In this document: piece after piece, positions 41,885 to 52,960 of the stretch
Layout: each line of letters begins with the position of its first letter
How positions within the stretch are numbered: position 1 is the first letter of the stretch
Source: Ypsolopha sequella
Lineage: Eukaryota > Arthropoda > Insecta > Lepidoptera > Ypsolophidae
Assembly (NCBI GenBank): GCA_934047225.1
Contig: OW203998.1
Span: forward strand, 20,289,280 to 20,353,279
Reading direction: 5' to 3'
Length of the DNA: 64,000 nucleotides
Notes under the pieces: model-generated
Told to the model about the DNA's origin: nothing
What the model saw: the letters and a program-made list of their open reading frames with translations, nothing else
The model's database searches: none
Position numbers and translations under genes: made by a program

Positions 41885-42000
41885 ATTCAGTCCTGCTCTA
41901 ACGCTTTTGTTTTTTAACTGTCTATCCTGCTCTAATTAAATGCCGCGCACGCAAAACTTCAGTTATTTTGAAATCGTGGCTACATTAGGACATTAACTAT
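41885..42000 (+). repeat. CCTGCTCTAACGC dispersed repeat
   Basis: TCCTGCTCTAACGCTTTTGT, TAACTGTCTATCCTGCTCTA, TGCCGCGCACGCAAAAC and CAGTTATTTTGAAAT recur at 63676-63780 (plus) and partly inverted at 45443-45505. Non-coding. Confidence 0.65.
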
Positions 42001-42702
42001 AATTTCTTAACGTAATAAAGATGTTTCTGCGTGTGTTGGTTTCGTTTCAATCGGTTTTGCAATATGGAATCTGAATCTTTTTTTCGTGAAATTCGTGCTT
42101 TTTTAAAAGTATCATAATGAAAAGAAGATTGAAAGTATGTTTATTTATAAAGTGTAATCAATAATTGCCTGAAGTCAAAAAAACACGCCATATTTTTTTC
42201 ACGTTTTTACCATCTGCATTGGAACTGAATCCAATGCAAAACTGATGTTTAGCATTATGGAGCCCCTTATCAAATTCATACAAAATTTAACTCGTATATA
42301 CATATTTACAGACCATTTTGTATGACATATAAAAATTATATTTTCGCTTTACGAGTATTTTGAATAAACACATGAAAGTACAGTGAAATAAGTGGTTTCG
42401 GTTTAGTAAGAGTGAAAAGTTGACCTGTGCTGCTTTCTTCGATAGTACGGACGCCAACAAGACAATTGATAGTTCTTATTGCGGAGTCGTAGCTGTTATA
42501 ATCGATTACGAATAGGGCGCTTGAACTGCCAGCGTCTGTACATACGAACTGAGCATAGTCTATGAGCTAAATAAATTAGGCTACAGCCAATTAGCTACAC
42601 AAGAAACACAGCTTCCATTTTGTTACAGTAATCGAATAGGCTGTTAAAAGGGTAACATGGTAGTTCTAATTACGAACCAATTACGAAGTATCTAGTTTAC
42701 AT
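42001..42702. other. AT-rich spacer
   Basis: No element or gene recognised. Confidence 0.4.
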
Positions 42703-43500
42703 ACATACATACAAATACTCACGCCTGTCTCTCAGAGGGGCATGTTCTTCCACGTACATCAATCTAGTCATACTAGCTCTTCTAGTCCGGGTACTTTTGA
42801 CATGGCCCTTCTTCAGTATGTCGCCAATTTGGTCAGCATACGTCCTTCTAGGGCGACCTGCCCCTCTATTCTGTATCTTTAGTTGCCAACTGAACTAGGT
42901 GCCTAACATCAAAAACATAGCTAAAAAGGAACTTTTAAAATTGCTATTAGTGGGTATTGAACTATTTACGAACTGTGTCCTCACTTCAAGTCCGAACATA
43001 TCCTTAGACAATCGGAATTCGATAGTATATCTATGTTTTTGGTGATAGGCACCCAGTTCAAATGGCAACTAAAGATACATAATAGGCCCTCTGGTCGAGC
43101 TGTACCTTCCACTTGCGCACCATATATTTCTTTCTTCACTCTACTTTCATTCATCCTCTCTACTTGTATCAACCACCGAAGCATTCTTTCGGTCCCAAGG
43201 CTGCAACGATCCGTATGTTCATATTTTTCACTCTGTCATTCAATGTTAAACCACACATACTACGTATGGAACGCATTTCCACTACATTCATTCTACTTTG
43301 ATGTTTATCTTACCATACCCAACATTCACTACCATACATAAGTGTAGGAGCCAACACTCCATTATGAACCGCTAACCAAAATTTGCAGTCACATTTTGGC
43401 TGCCCATAAAGGAATGTAGGGTTCAATTTATTTCCCACATTCACTCTTCTTTCAATTTCATCGTCACATTTTCCATCGCGCGTAAATGGACAACTCAGAT
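42703..43500 (-). pseudogene. RTE retrotransposon ORF2 3' part, split by a MITE
   Basis: Minus translation from about 43470 gives, with frameshifts, ERRVN-GNK, NGVLAPTLMYGSECWVW, NVVEMRSIRSMCGLTLNDR, then MLRWLIQVERMNESRVKKEI and YGAQVEGTARPEG. The MITE at 42866-43085 interrupts it. Beyond the MITE the frame resumes as GRSP-RTYADQIGDILKKGH, VKS and so on to a CACGCCTGTCTCTCAGAGGG end near 42720 and a CATACATACATAC tail. This is the post-RT region of RTE ORF2, also present at 29200, 13040 and 61890. Stops (VW-stop-DKHQ) and the insertion make it dead. Confidence 0.85.
42866..43085. mobile_element. 220-bp MITE inserted in RTE
   Basis: CTATTCTGTATCTTTAGTTG (42866) pairs with CAACTAAAGATACATAATAG (43066). 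The arms extend through GGTGCCTA and CAAAAACATAG. The interior has TAGTGGGTATTGAACTATT and GAATTCGATAGTATATCTAT. The RTE frame on either side shows a short imperfect duplication (AGAGGGC / AGGGGC on minus). A second copy is at 44145. Confidence 0.8.
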
Positions 43501-43969
43501 TGTATCCTCTATAAAGGCCGCTTTGGATGAATCATATTATGATTCCGTTCTAATGCCGTCTCTTTTGCACGCGTGAAAAATCTCTGACTCCATCCTAATT
43601 CACCCAAGTCGGCCTTTTTAGATCCCCTTGTCTCCGATCAGTCACCGATTCATCCCTCTCTCATGTTGTAATTACCTTATTAGAGTATGAGAGTAGATAA
43701 AAGTTACTAAACAGGGGTACTAGCATGAACTTGGTATCGACTCGACATCGATTCGATAAACAAAAATGTAACTCTTATTTCATTGCAATAAACCTATCGT
43801 TTAGAGTGTATCGATTATATCTGTCAAATTTATCTAATCGACGCGTACGTGCTCGCATAGCTGGGGCGTTAAGGCGCTACGGAAAAAAAATCAACACTTT
43901 CACAACTTGCATGTCTACTTGAGTAAAGAAGGTATTATTTTGATAAAATTTATATATTTTTGTTAACCT
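43501..43969. other. Spacer without recognised feature
   Basis: The plus ORF at 43725 has no family signature. No arm pair or repeat match was found. Confidence 0.4.
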
Positions 43970-44135
43970 TTTTCTAGGGAACTATTAAACAGAAACGCGA
44001 TTGGAGAAATTTGGCTAGATAAAAATATTTATTTAAATGAGGTCCATGTCAACACCATGTTTCCTGGTTTGACAATTGGAATGGCATATGGACTTCGATT
44101 ATACTGTATTGGATGGGTTTTAACAGTACCTAGAA
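43970..44135 (+). repeat. Dispersed repeat, pair with 47866
   Basis: AGAAACGCGATTGGAGAAAT, AAATGAGGTC, ATTGGAATGGCATA, GACTTCGA and GGTTTTTAACA-like words match 47866-48030 in order, with many substitutions. Confidence 0.5.
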
Positions 44136-44144
44136 CCTGCCCCC

Positions 44145-44365
44145 CTATTCTGTATCTTTAGTTGCCAACTGCACGAGGTGCCTATCATCAAAAACATAGC
44201 TAAAAACTGAAATTTCAAAATTGCCTTTAGTGGGTATTGAACTATTAACAATCTGTGTCGTCACTTCAAGTGCGAAAATATCCTTAGGACATCGGAATTC
44301 GATAGTATATCTATGTTTTTGATGATAGACACCCAGTCCAGAAGGCAACTAGAGATACACAATAG
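44145..44365. mobile_element. Second copy of the RTE-nested MITE
   Basis: CTATTCTGTATCTTTAGTTG (44145) to CAATAG (44365), 221 bp, same arms and interior as 42866-43085. The flanks ACCTGCCCC (left) and GCCCGCTGGTC (right) nearly equal those of the copy inside RTE (ACCTGCCCCT and GCCCTCTGGTC), although no RTE sequence surrounds this copy. Confidence 0.8.
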
Positions 44366-44370
44366 GCCCG

Positions 44371-45440
44371 CTGGTCAAACGAAATTTTGATAGCAACTTG
44401 AGTACATTTCATAATAATAAAAACCGTAATTTTTTCGCATATAGAGTAACAGGGACGCTAAAACATTTACATATCGCCTTAAGTATTCAATAATAAGCAT
44501 CTAACCTTAAAAGTACACTGTACAACTTCTGAGTGTTACGTTTTATTTACACTTTAGATTATCCATTTAGAAAGCCAGCCGCAGACTGAATACATCAGAA
44601 CTAACCGCATTACATCATTACATTAGAAAGCAAGTTATGAATGAATAATCATTGAAAAACAAGGACTATTTTCAACTTTATCACTGTGCATTAAGAACTA
44701 CTGTTGGCAAGAAAATAATATTCAACTCTTTGAATAACCATCGGGTAAAAGCTTTTTTTCAGTACTATCTTGGTCTACATGTGCTTTAGGCTATATTTTC
44801 TTCCATTGATGGATCGAGGATTAGTATTTTTAGTATAGTTATTTTGCATATGTTATCGTATTTATGATTTCAGTCCACTATTATACATACATATTATAGC
44901 ATTCAGTTGTTTCTTCAAGGCTACACAGTCTTGCGAAAAACTATTTTTGGACTTTTTTTTTTAAAGTTTACACCATAGATTATTCGTCTATGGTTTACAC
45001 GCACCAACAAAATAAATATATATTTGGTATTAAAAGAAAGGATTGCTAATGAAGAACAGTTTTTATTATTTTCACGACTTAGTTTTGTAATTTACTTAAG
45101 GCGCAGTATAAAGCAAAATGCAGTTTTCGCAGACAACTTTATAGGCATTAAAAAGTATTCAAAGGTATTGAAAAATTTCAAAAAAATATATGTAATTTTC
45201 AAGGATATGCTTTAGTGTTCTGACGGGCCAAAAACGCAATTACGATAACTTTGTTTGATAGAACAAAATCACAAAAAAGGGTCTCAAAACTATGGAAAAA
45301 CAGCTTAATGGGCTGTTTTTCTGAGGATAGCGCCACGGAATTTTTCGTAAATATTTGTTTCACAAACCTTCAATATTGTGACAAGAAATGTTTTTAATGA
45401 CAAGTCCTAATGTAGCCGCAAATCCAAAATAAATGTAATT
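44371..45440. other. AT-rich spacer
   Basis: A small hairpin GTTTACACCATAG / CTATGGTTTACAC lies at 44966-45000. ORF 45024 is K/F/I-rich and not supported. Confidence 0.4.
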
Positions 45441-45442
45441 TT

Positions 45443-45505
45443 GCGTGCACGGAAGTTTATTAGGGCAGGATAGACAAATCAAATACAAAAGCATTGGTGC
45501 AGAAC
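45443..45505 (-). repeat. CCTGCTCTAACGC repeat, inverted fragment
   Basis: GCGTGCACGGAAGTTTATTA, GGGCAGGATAGACAAAT and CAAAAGCATTGGTGCAG are the reverse complement of 41890-41950 words. It lies just upstream of copy B of the three-copy repeat. Confidence 0.5.
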
Positions 45506-45529
45506 GGAAGTTTAGCTTGATACTGGCTC

Positions 45530-46009
45530 TTAAGAGGATGGCATACCCTAGCAACTTTTTTTATTACCCGTCTAGCAAAATAAGTCTAATGGCAAAGACC
45601 TTATTCACTTTTCATAGAGGCGATTATATGTTGGCTCTTTGGCCTCTTGCTCTGGACGCGTAATACTAGTGATCACGCAGCGAAACAACAAATTGGTGTG
45701 TTTTTAGCTAATACTGAAATATTTTGTAGGGAAAATATATTGGATTTAGGTAACATCCCTTTATATTTATATTGCCAATTTTATTTAAAAAAAAAAATTG
45801 ATCTCTTAACCGCGTTTTTGAAACGAACGTTTGAAAACCAAAAAAAGAGGGTGGAAAACATTTTTGTTTTTTGACAAAGGTATAAATTTTAATGCATTGT
45901 TTATAGGTGGAATCTCTAGATAAAAGATCGATAAATCAAATATATTTTCTTCAATACGAGGAGAGACCTAGTTTCTTCCAATGAACCCTTGAAAACCTGG
46001 TGTTGTTGA
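45530..46009 (+). repeat. Unclassified three-copy repeat, copy B
   Basis: About 480 bp from CTTAAGAGGATGGCATACCC to GGAGAGACCTAGTTTCTTCC. Close to copy C at 60950 throughout, to copy A only over the first 370 bp. Two ORF segments are shared with C: MAYPSNFFYYPSS..KTLF, HRGDYMLALWPL, and with A: KQQIGVFLANTE-FCRE. TTAACCGCGTTTTTGAAACG then AACGTTTG is another common block. No domain recognised. Confidence 0.72.
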
Positions 46010-46785
46010 TTTTCTAGCGTCAGGTGTCCCGTTAACTAAAACAAGCACAAACATGTGTCATTGTTTTGATTTTTATATACGGTGACTGTTGTTTCAACAC
46101 TTTGTACGCGAAACCTATTAAAATTTGTGCATGTAAACAATTTTTCTGAACTTGCTCTTCCCTTCAACTAGTTTCATGCAATGTCAATAACTCGTATAAT
46201 CTGTAGTCTGCTCCGCGCATCGGTTCTATTTTTAAATTTAGGTCCGTTGCCGTTATCGACTAATCTTCGTGTGAGATCGCTGTCTGTGGTAGGAACTCTT
46301 CCTTTTTGCTGTGCGGTGGATGCCACACACAGCATCCACTCATCACACGTGTTTAAAAAAAACAAATATATTATTATCGACGTAAGTTTTGATAGGTCAT
46401 TAAATTTTATGATTTAAAAATGTATTTGTGTTATAATTATAAATCTTGTTTTAAGGGTTAGTAGATATTTTTATGAGTACTAGACGTTTGGAGTGCTGGC
46501 AATAATTATTTACGATTGTTTTTTTTATCTAATTTCCTTGCGGTGCTACATGATTGCCTCGGTGGAATGAGGTAACCAATTCCTCAATATAAATCTTGTG
46601 ATAACTGTAATGGATATATAAAAGTCATATAATATGATGAGATTAGTTACTTGTTAGTACAGTTATTGCATTGTTTTAATAAAAAAATTACTTGCATTGA
46701 ATTTTTCTTCCCACATTTCAATTCCCGTGGATTAATTTTTAAAAACTACTTTTTTTTATTTTTTTTTCAGGGAGTATACGCCATT
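46010..46785. other. Spacer with opposing ORFs
   Basis: ORFs at 46174 (minus) and 46181 (plus) are antisense to each other over a GC-richer patch (46210-46350). Neither shows a domain I know, and no splice or promoter context is clear. Confidence 0.35.
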
Positions 46786-47155
46786 TATGGACATAGTTTT
46801 TATTATTTTGGTATATAAATTAACCATTTTTTTTTTTATAGAATTGTCCCATGACCATGTTATGATGTGTGATTGCTTATAAAAAAAGTGGTCTGTCTCT
46901 GTCTGTCTACTCATCTGTCATCTAGCTGTCAAATTAGTCTGAAGCAAATTATTATAAATTTATTTTGATAGCAAAGGACACATTTCTAAACAGCCTCAAG
47001 TGACGTCACACGAGGGCAAATGTAAGTTGCAGCCTTTTCGTAGAAATATTCATCATCATGAGGTTTTTTAGACCAAAACTTCGAAAATACGGCTTATTAA
47101 ACCTAAATCTCGAAATGGTTTTCGAATTAACACACCTTAACATAATTTAATCAAT
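46786..47155 (+). repeat. ~365-bp dispersed repeat, copy 2
   Basis: Same landmarks as 32276-32640. Here TCTGTCTGTCTAC is expanded, and a 25-bp segment (CTGAAGCAAATTATTATAAA) is added before AAAGGACACATTTCT. Direct orientation relative to copy 1. Confidence 0.8.
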
Positions 47156-47865
47156 GACAATTGAAATAAAACAACTATGCATCAGTTTCAAATTAACCGT
47201 TTACAAATCGTGAAAATATTTGATTGATGAACCAATGAGGTTTTCTTTAGTATCATATAATATCATTGGACAGAACTGAAAGCTTGAAAGCAATTCGCAC
47301 CATTTTCTTTACTCTGTGATACTGATATGATAAGATAAAGTTACTCGCCACGGTCTATAAAGAAGAGCAAATGAGACCAACATTATTTTCTCCTCCATAA
47401 TCCTACAATAACAAAGGCACAAATGACAACGACTGATGAAATACAATCAACTTGCAAATTAAACGAAGTAAATAAAAGATCAACGCTGTAGGTATTTATT
47501 TACAAGGATAATAAACCTCAATGAATGTCTCTGATATTATTTTCTTTTATCCTCTGTATTCTCGTTTGCAACCCTTATCGGTTTCGAAACGATTTGTTTT
47601 TGCAATTACAGTTTTGCACAGAAACCTTTTCTTACGGGGTGACAATTTTTTAAATTTTTTTATGAAATGATTTATGAAGCGTTTTTAAAGTTGCTGTGCT
47701 TATTCATTTACAACATTATGCATAAAATAACAAAATGTTGCCGAAAATTGACATTAAGAAGGTATATCGTCAATATCGACACTTTTTGAAGTTATTTATC
47801 TGTTGTTCAAAAGTAGTCCCAAGTTAAATAAATTTGTGTAACAATTTTAGGACCTTTTTCAAGAT
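47156..47865. other. AT-rich spacer
   Basis: Nothing recognised. Confidence 0.4.
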
Positions 47866-48030
47866 CTTGGACTATCAGAAACGCGATTGGAAGAACTTTA
47901 ATCGATAGAAAAAATTATTGAAATGAGGTCTAAAATTACACTTTTTTTGATACTCTGCCAAATTGGGATAGTATACAGACATCGAAAATATTTATTTAGA
48001 TGGTTTTTAACAATTCCCAAATTACTGGAA
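47866..48030 (+). repeat. Dispersed repeat, pair with 43970
   Basis: CAGAAACGCGATTGGAAGAA, GAAATGAGGTCTAAAA, TTGGGATAGTATACAGACAT and AGATGGTTTTTAACA correspond to 43990-44128. Confidence 0.5.
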
Positions 48031-48109
48031 CTGGATATTTTCATAGCTATTTTAGTTATTTTTGTATTAATTTAAAACCGACATTTTGTCAATTTTTCCC
48101 GATTCCGTC

Positions 48110-48515
48110 CCTCTCGCACTGCGGGTCTTTCCGCCCGGTGTAACGGCGACCTTTGCACGGACGATATACACCTTGAACTATGATCGCAGGTGGTAGAGCT
48201 GATGCCAAACTCGACTGTGGAGGTACCACCATCTTTTCGCAAACCCACCCGAAGTTATTCAGGGGAGAGTAAGAGGACAGCTCTCAGGCACAACCAGGAG
48301 GCCTACCATGCCTGTGACCGATTGATGGTGGTATATCCATCCCCTGGTGACGGGAAGCAGCGACAGGCGTGCGAGGGTTTCGGCACCGCGCTCACCAACC
48401 CGCCTGCCCAGCGTGTGTGAATATGGGCATTTCTTCTAGGAGGACCGCCAACAATGGCGAAATCTTGAAAAGGCTTATGTCCAGCAGTAGATGATGGACA
48501 GGCTGATGGATGGAT
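48110..48515 (+). mobile_element. GC-rich element fragment, probable non-LTR 3' end
   Basis: GC content rises sharply. A 76-codon ORF (48190-48420) includes SYSGESKRTALRHNQEAYHA and ends TALTNPPAQRV. Downstream, TGGCGAAATCTTGAAAAGGC then TTATGTCCAGCAG reads WRNLEKAYVQQ, a phrase I associate with lepidopteran non-LTR element ends. TGGATGGATG precedes an AAGT run. It is a fragment; the rest of any protein is missing. Confidence 0.45.
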
Positions 48516-48517
48516 GA

Positions 48518-49213
48518 AGTAAGTAAGTAAGTAAGTAAATCGTTTATTTGTGAGAACTACAACTATAAAATATATGCCAATTAAATAAAAACAAATGTCA
48601 CAGTAGAATATGCAAAAAAAAAAACTTGAAGTTGGAACGAAACAATCTTAGAAATATCAAACTAGTTACCATGAAAAAATGTCTGTGAAAATGTATTTAT
48701 ATTATAAATGATATAATCAAATAATATTTTTATTCATTCGTATCCTAGGTATTCCTTGACCGTGTAAAAACATTCATCTAATAAAAAGTCTTTATGCTTT
48801 CTATGGAATGAGGGATATGGCAACATTTTAATATCTTTTGGCAATTTGCAAATTTAATTTTACACACATATACATAACATTATTGCTAAAAATAGTTAAT
48901 TTAGATGTAGGTACTTTTCTATGTTTTCTAATGATATATTATCACGTTTGTACTCAAACCAATATTTTACTTCTTTTTTCTTTTTAATTGGAAATGATAG
49001 AAATTGGCCTGAATTGTGATCAGAAAGAGATAATTCCTTTACTGAGCCCGAGGCATTTCTCATATTGCTCACAATTAAACCTAAGCATGATTTTTTCGGG
49101 TTGGTTCTTATATCTATTTTCATATTACATTTCCTATGAATAGACTTTAATTTCTGGCTAGCTTTATTATTTTTCAAAGTATTAATATTCCAATCGCCGC
49201 AGAGTATAATTTT
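48518..49213 (-). pseudogene. LINE copy with the reverse transcriptase deleted
   Basis: Minus translation from 49213 reads IILCGDWNINTLKNNKASQK, SCLGLIVSNMRNASGSVKE and LSLSDHNSGQ. GDWNIN and SDH are the last conserved motifs of an APE-type endonuclease. The frame ends YLHLN at 48896. Only 50 bp further the C-terminus of an ORF2 appears: KLPKDIKMLPYPSFHRKHKD, FLLDECFYTVKEYLGYE, stop at 48734. The whole RT region (normally about 2 kb) is gone. The 3' UTR ends at an AAGT/TTAC tetranucleotide run (48518-48539), the element's tail. Dead. Confidence 0.82.
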
Positions 49214-49275
49214 TAGGGTTGCGTACCTAAAAGGTACAAAAGGAACCTTTATGGTGAGACTCCGTTGTCCGTAGT
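49210..49275 (+). mobile_element. Short AGGGTTCCG-family fragment
   Basis: TTTTTAGGGTTGCGTACCTA, AAAGGTACAAAAGGAACCTT and GGTGAGACTCCGTTGTCC. It abuts the endonuclease end of the LINE and supplies the false start of the 130-codon minus ORF there. Confidence 0.75.
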
Positions 49276-49289
49276 TGTTATACCGCAAC

Positions 49290-50800
49290 TCTCAACAATT
49301 GATGAATATGACCGCAAAATGCCATAAATTACATTAATTTAATATCTTTAATTAAAAAATAAGAAGAAAAATCTTACTTTGTGCGTTTCGTAGCGGACAC
49401 GAAACGATCTCCCTTAATACCAATTTTCTGGTTCATATTATGTGACAGGACTTACAAATCAAGTTAGAAATTTTAAGAATTTAATAAATGTACGAGTACC
49501 TTATTTTAATTTCTTTTCATGTTTTTTTTTGTAATATTATATACGTAATATACGTTAATTTCGAAATTAGAGAGAAAAATACAAAAAGAGAGGAGATATA
49601 AAAAAAAATTGAGCTATTAAAAATGTATAATACAAACTGTAGCTGGCCAAACCAGCCAGGCTTTACTATAATAATAACGAAAAATCCTAAAATCACAACT
49701 ATAAAGTCATTGTAATAAATATTATAATAAATATTCAATTTGCGTTTAAAGTTGCGTTGCATGATGTTGCGTTTCGCAAACCCAAAACAGTATGGACGGC
49801 CGTTTAGACATTCCATCACGCCATACAGATCTAACGTTTCTGAAACGCGGAAATTTGATTTCATAATTTCATAATTCTTTAATTGAAGACTGTTTTGGAA
49901 AAACAACTAAAGTCAAAATTTTTCGAATTTGTTTTTTTTTTTGCTCTTATAGATTCTCTAATGTTCATATGATAATATGGTATTATTAAAATCAGCAAAA
50001 ACAACCAAAATATATTCAAAATGTAGCTACAAAAACAGAGTGCTTACGGAAAAACCACCAACGTCAGTCAGTAACGTTTCTATGAAGAATCGCCAATAAA
50101 TGAACAACAATTTTTTAACTTTTTATTTACAAAATTAAGTATTTTCATATATCCAAGATTAATAAAAAAGCAAAAATAAGCATTTTTCCATGTTACTAAT
50201 TTTGTAAGGTTTTATTTACCTACGCCCAACAGTGGGTAGATGTGGGCTGATTGATCTTGATATTTACTTCTTGAAAAATGTCAGAAAAGTGACAATGGTC
50301 GTTATTCTAAAACACTCTTCAATTATAAAGCGATCACGTATCCAAACCCATATTATTTATACCGTTCGTCATTGTCACAATCCAAGGAATCGAATAACAT
50401 TTTTTTTTCGTGATTTTGGAGTTTGTGTGAGTGATACGCGCACACAAAGGTGTTTAGAGCGCCATCTCACCTTTTCCCATGAATTTTGTCCCTTTCTAGC
50501 TTTTTGATTTTATAATAATAGATGCTAACCAGCGAACATTATACAAAACATCAGAAACAAAATACGACAAACAAATTACTTCCTATTCTCGTCAATGACG
50601 TTAACTGAATATGATTACGGTTAACAAAAAAAAAAAAACAATTTAACAAACACAAAAGAGAACAAGATAAACGATCATAGCAAAAGTATTCTGACGTCAA
50701 AACTGAAATGTAAAGTGGTAAACAATTGAAGTTCAATAACAAATTAATTAATCCCGATTTTGACTCTTTTCAAATTCATTTGAAACGATTTAAACCTTGA
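49290..50800. other. AT-rich spacer
   Basis: ORFs at 49517 (low-complexity, F/I/Y-rich), 50232 and 50551 have no recognisable domains. No arm pairs were seen. Confidence 0.4.
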
Positions 50801-50801
50801 C

Positions 50802-50972
50802 ATTAAAGCCAATTCTGAAGGCTTTAACTTAAGTTTTAGTGCTGTCAAAGCTTAAAATTTTCCAAAGAAATTTAGCTGTTAATCCTAACTCTTAAGGACA
50901 ATTTTTTATCGAAGAAAATTTAGTTTTGACAGCAATAAAACTAAAATTAAAGCCTTTAGAATTTGCTTTATT
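50802..50972. mobile_element. 171-bp fold-back MITE
   Basis: ATTAAAGCCAATTCTGAAGG then CTTTAACTTAAGTTTTAGTG and CTGTCAAA (50802) pairs with TTTTGACAGCAATAAAACTA then AAATTAAAGCCTTTAGAATT and TGCTTTATT (to 50972). Arms about 60 bp. Confidence 0.75.
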
Positions 50973-51101
50973 ATGCTATTATATTTTAAGTCTGGAAAAA
51001 ATCTGTTTTTTAGACACAACCATTCTGCGTATTTTTATGGGTCAATACGCAATAGGTTAATACTTTGTTAGACAGAAAAAAAACCGAAACGTAATTTTCA
51101 A

Positions 51102-51161
51102 GTGAAACACGCATTTTTTGAGTGAAACACGCGTTTTTTGAGCGAAACATGCGTTTTTTAA
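51102..51161 (+). repeat. 20-bp tandem, three copies
   Basis: GTGAAACACGCATTTTTTGA recurs at 51122 and 51142 with three or four changes; a degenerate copy precedes at 51084. Confidence 0.88.
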
Positions 51162-51217
51162 TTGCGCGCGATGTTTTAGTTGTTGTAACAGCCACAGCTT
51201 AGGGCCTGTAGCATAGT

Positions 51218-51353
51218 GTTTAATCAAGCACGACGCGACGCCACTAGTTGAATCACAAATGCAAGGAGCGTAACGTACTGTTTAATCGCAAAAACATCGT
51301 GTCACGTTTCTCGCACTTGTGATACAACTAAGTCGCATCGCGCATGATTAAAC
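51218..51353. mobile_element. 136-bp fold-back
   Basis: GTTTAATCAAGCACGACGCG, ..GTTGAATCACAAATGC (51218) pairs with GCACTTGTGATACAAC.., CGCATCGCGCATGATTAAAC (to 51353). A third GTTTAATCGC is in the loop. Confidence 0.65.
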
Positions 51354-52799
51354 ATTTTAAACAATAACTAGTTTGTGTTCCTGTTCGTCTGTATGCTCGC
51401 GATTCAAGTGAAAACCACTAACTTTGCATTAACTCAACATTTCCGTAATACTTGCTTACCAAAGTATGTTTTGCTTAAACATATCAAAAAAATTAAAAAA
51501 TTAGTTTTTGTTAAAAGACTTTCGATTTCAGCTTTTCAGAAAATGTTTAAGGACGGTACCCTAAAAACCGACTCTAATGACTTAGCTACAACGATATTAT
51601 CGTTGCTCACCTATGTAAAAAGAACGCCTTCCATTGGGCTCAATGCAAAGATTTCAAAAGTTTAGATGCGCCCTTGCACGTAAAATCTATTGCATTGATT
51701 TTGAATGTGTGCGTTAACATAATGCTGACGCGCGCACACTTATGAGTGCGCAATCTGTCTACCTACGGTTAGCAAACTGATCAGACTACTAAAGTTGTTA
51801 AAATTATTAATTTTAAGTGCACTTAAGGCGTCCAACTATCACTGTGTTCAGATGAGCACTGATTCCAAACGTGTGAGCGTCACCCATTTAAAGGTGGAAA
51901 CATTTTGGTGCTGTCATATTACGGTAAGGGCTTATCTTTACTTTTAAAATCTTTGCTTTCATTGGGCTCAATGTTGCCGTATTTGAGTTGAATTTTTGAA
52001 TGCTGTATAAAGCCGAACTTACGAATGGATAAACATTAACGCTTCGAAAAAAGATACCGTATTTGGACCGGGCCCAAAAAATCAAGCGAAAAAGTATTAA
52101 GGATTCTTTAATCTTATAAATCTTGACGAAAAATATTTCATATTTTCATATAAAAATCTTTTTTCTTTTCATAGCATGCAAATACATCATGCTAAGTCAA
52201 ACACGTTTATAATGTTTTACTGTTAAAATATTTAGAGTTATATGAATATTTAAATGTGATGACATATTTTATTAAGGACACTTTCTTTAAAGCATAGAGA
52301 CAAGGTTTGTCTGGATGAGATCGCTTTAAGCGATAAGGCCGCCTGTTTGTGCTTACATAATTAGTTAGATTTTAAGTGTTTAGATTTTTGTTTCCTTTTT
52401 TTATGGTGTACAAATAAAGCTGTTGTTATTGGGAGAAAAAAAAATTGTCTATGGTTGGTAGGTATGTTAAAGTAAGAGAAAAACGACCTAAATATCGGCT
52501 AACGACCTAAAACAACACCATCGTGTATCGCTCGCAGTTGGGTAAATACCTCGCTATTCAAATAACATTAAATTTGTTGCGGCCTTTTTTCAGATGATAC
52601 AATGTTTTTTCGTTACCTACTGATACAAATCGCTTATTTACTATGAAAGGCTGTAAATAAATAGTACTTTATGAAATTGGCATATAAAGAGGTTATTAAA
52701 ACACGAGTCTGAGTTTAAAAAACAAGCTTATTATAGTATAAAAGAGTGTTTTAATACCTAGTTGTGTGTAGTTTCATATACACTACTTTATATTGTAAA
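51354..52799. other. AT-rich spacer
   Basis: ATTGGGCTCAATG occurs at 51635 and 51962 in similar context (ATTTCAAAAG / TGTTGCCG), hinting at a diverged duplication. ORFs at 51375 and 51888 overlap these and are unassigned. Confidence 0.35.
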
Positions 52800-52960
52800 T
52801 TAAACAAATTTTTGGTACCTGTTCCACTTTTTATGTATTCTACACTAGCGACCGGTTTCGTTATAATAACATTGTCAGGCTTTTAGATATCTCTACGAAT
52901 CATGAGGTGGAATATTTCGTCTTTGTTTAGATGTGATGATGAAAATAGTGACGAAAAGAA
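52800..52960 (-). mobile_element. Single arm of the ACCGGT fold-back family
   Basis: GGTACCTGTTCCAC, ACACTAGCGACCGGTTTCGT, TTATAATAACATTGTCAGGC and GGTGGAATATTTCGTCTTTG match one arm of 26611-26925. On minus 52879-52844 it reads CCTGACAATGTTATTATAAC then GAAACCGGTCGCTAGTG, hammerhead-like with GAAAC intact and CUGAUGA changed. Confidence 0.5.

Noticed and set aside
48896..49288. 130-codon ORF as a complete gene beginning at 49288
   Set aside because: Its first part is an AGGGTTCCG fragment; the rest is the end of a LINE endonuclease.
49517..49906. 129-codon F/I/Y-rich ORF
   Set aside because: Low-complexity AT-rich translation with no conserved motif.
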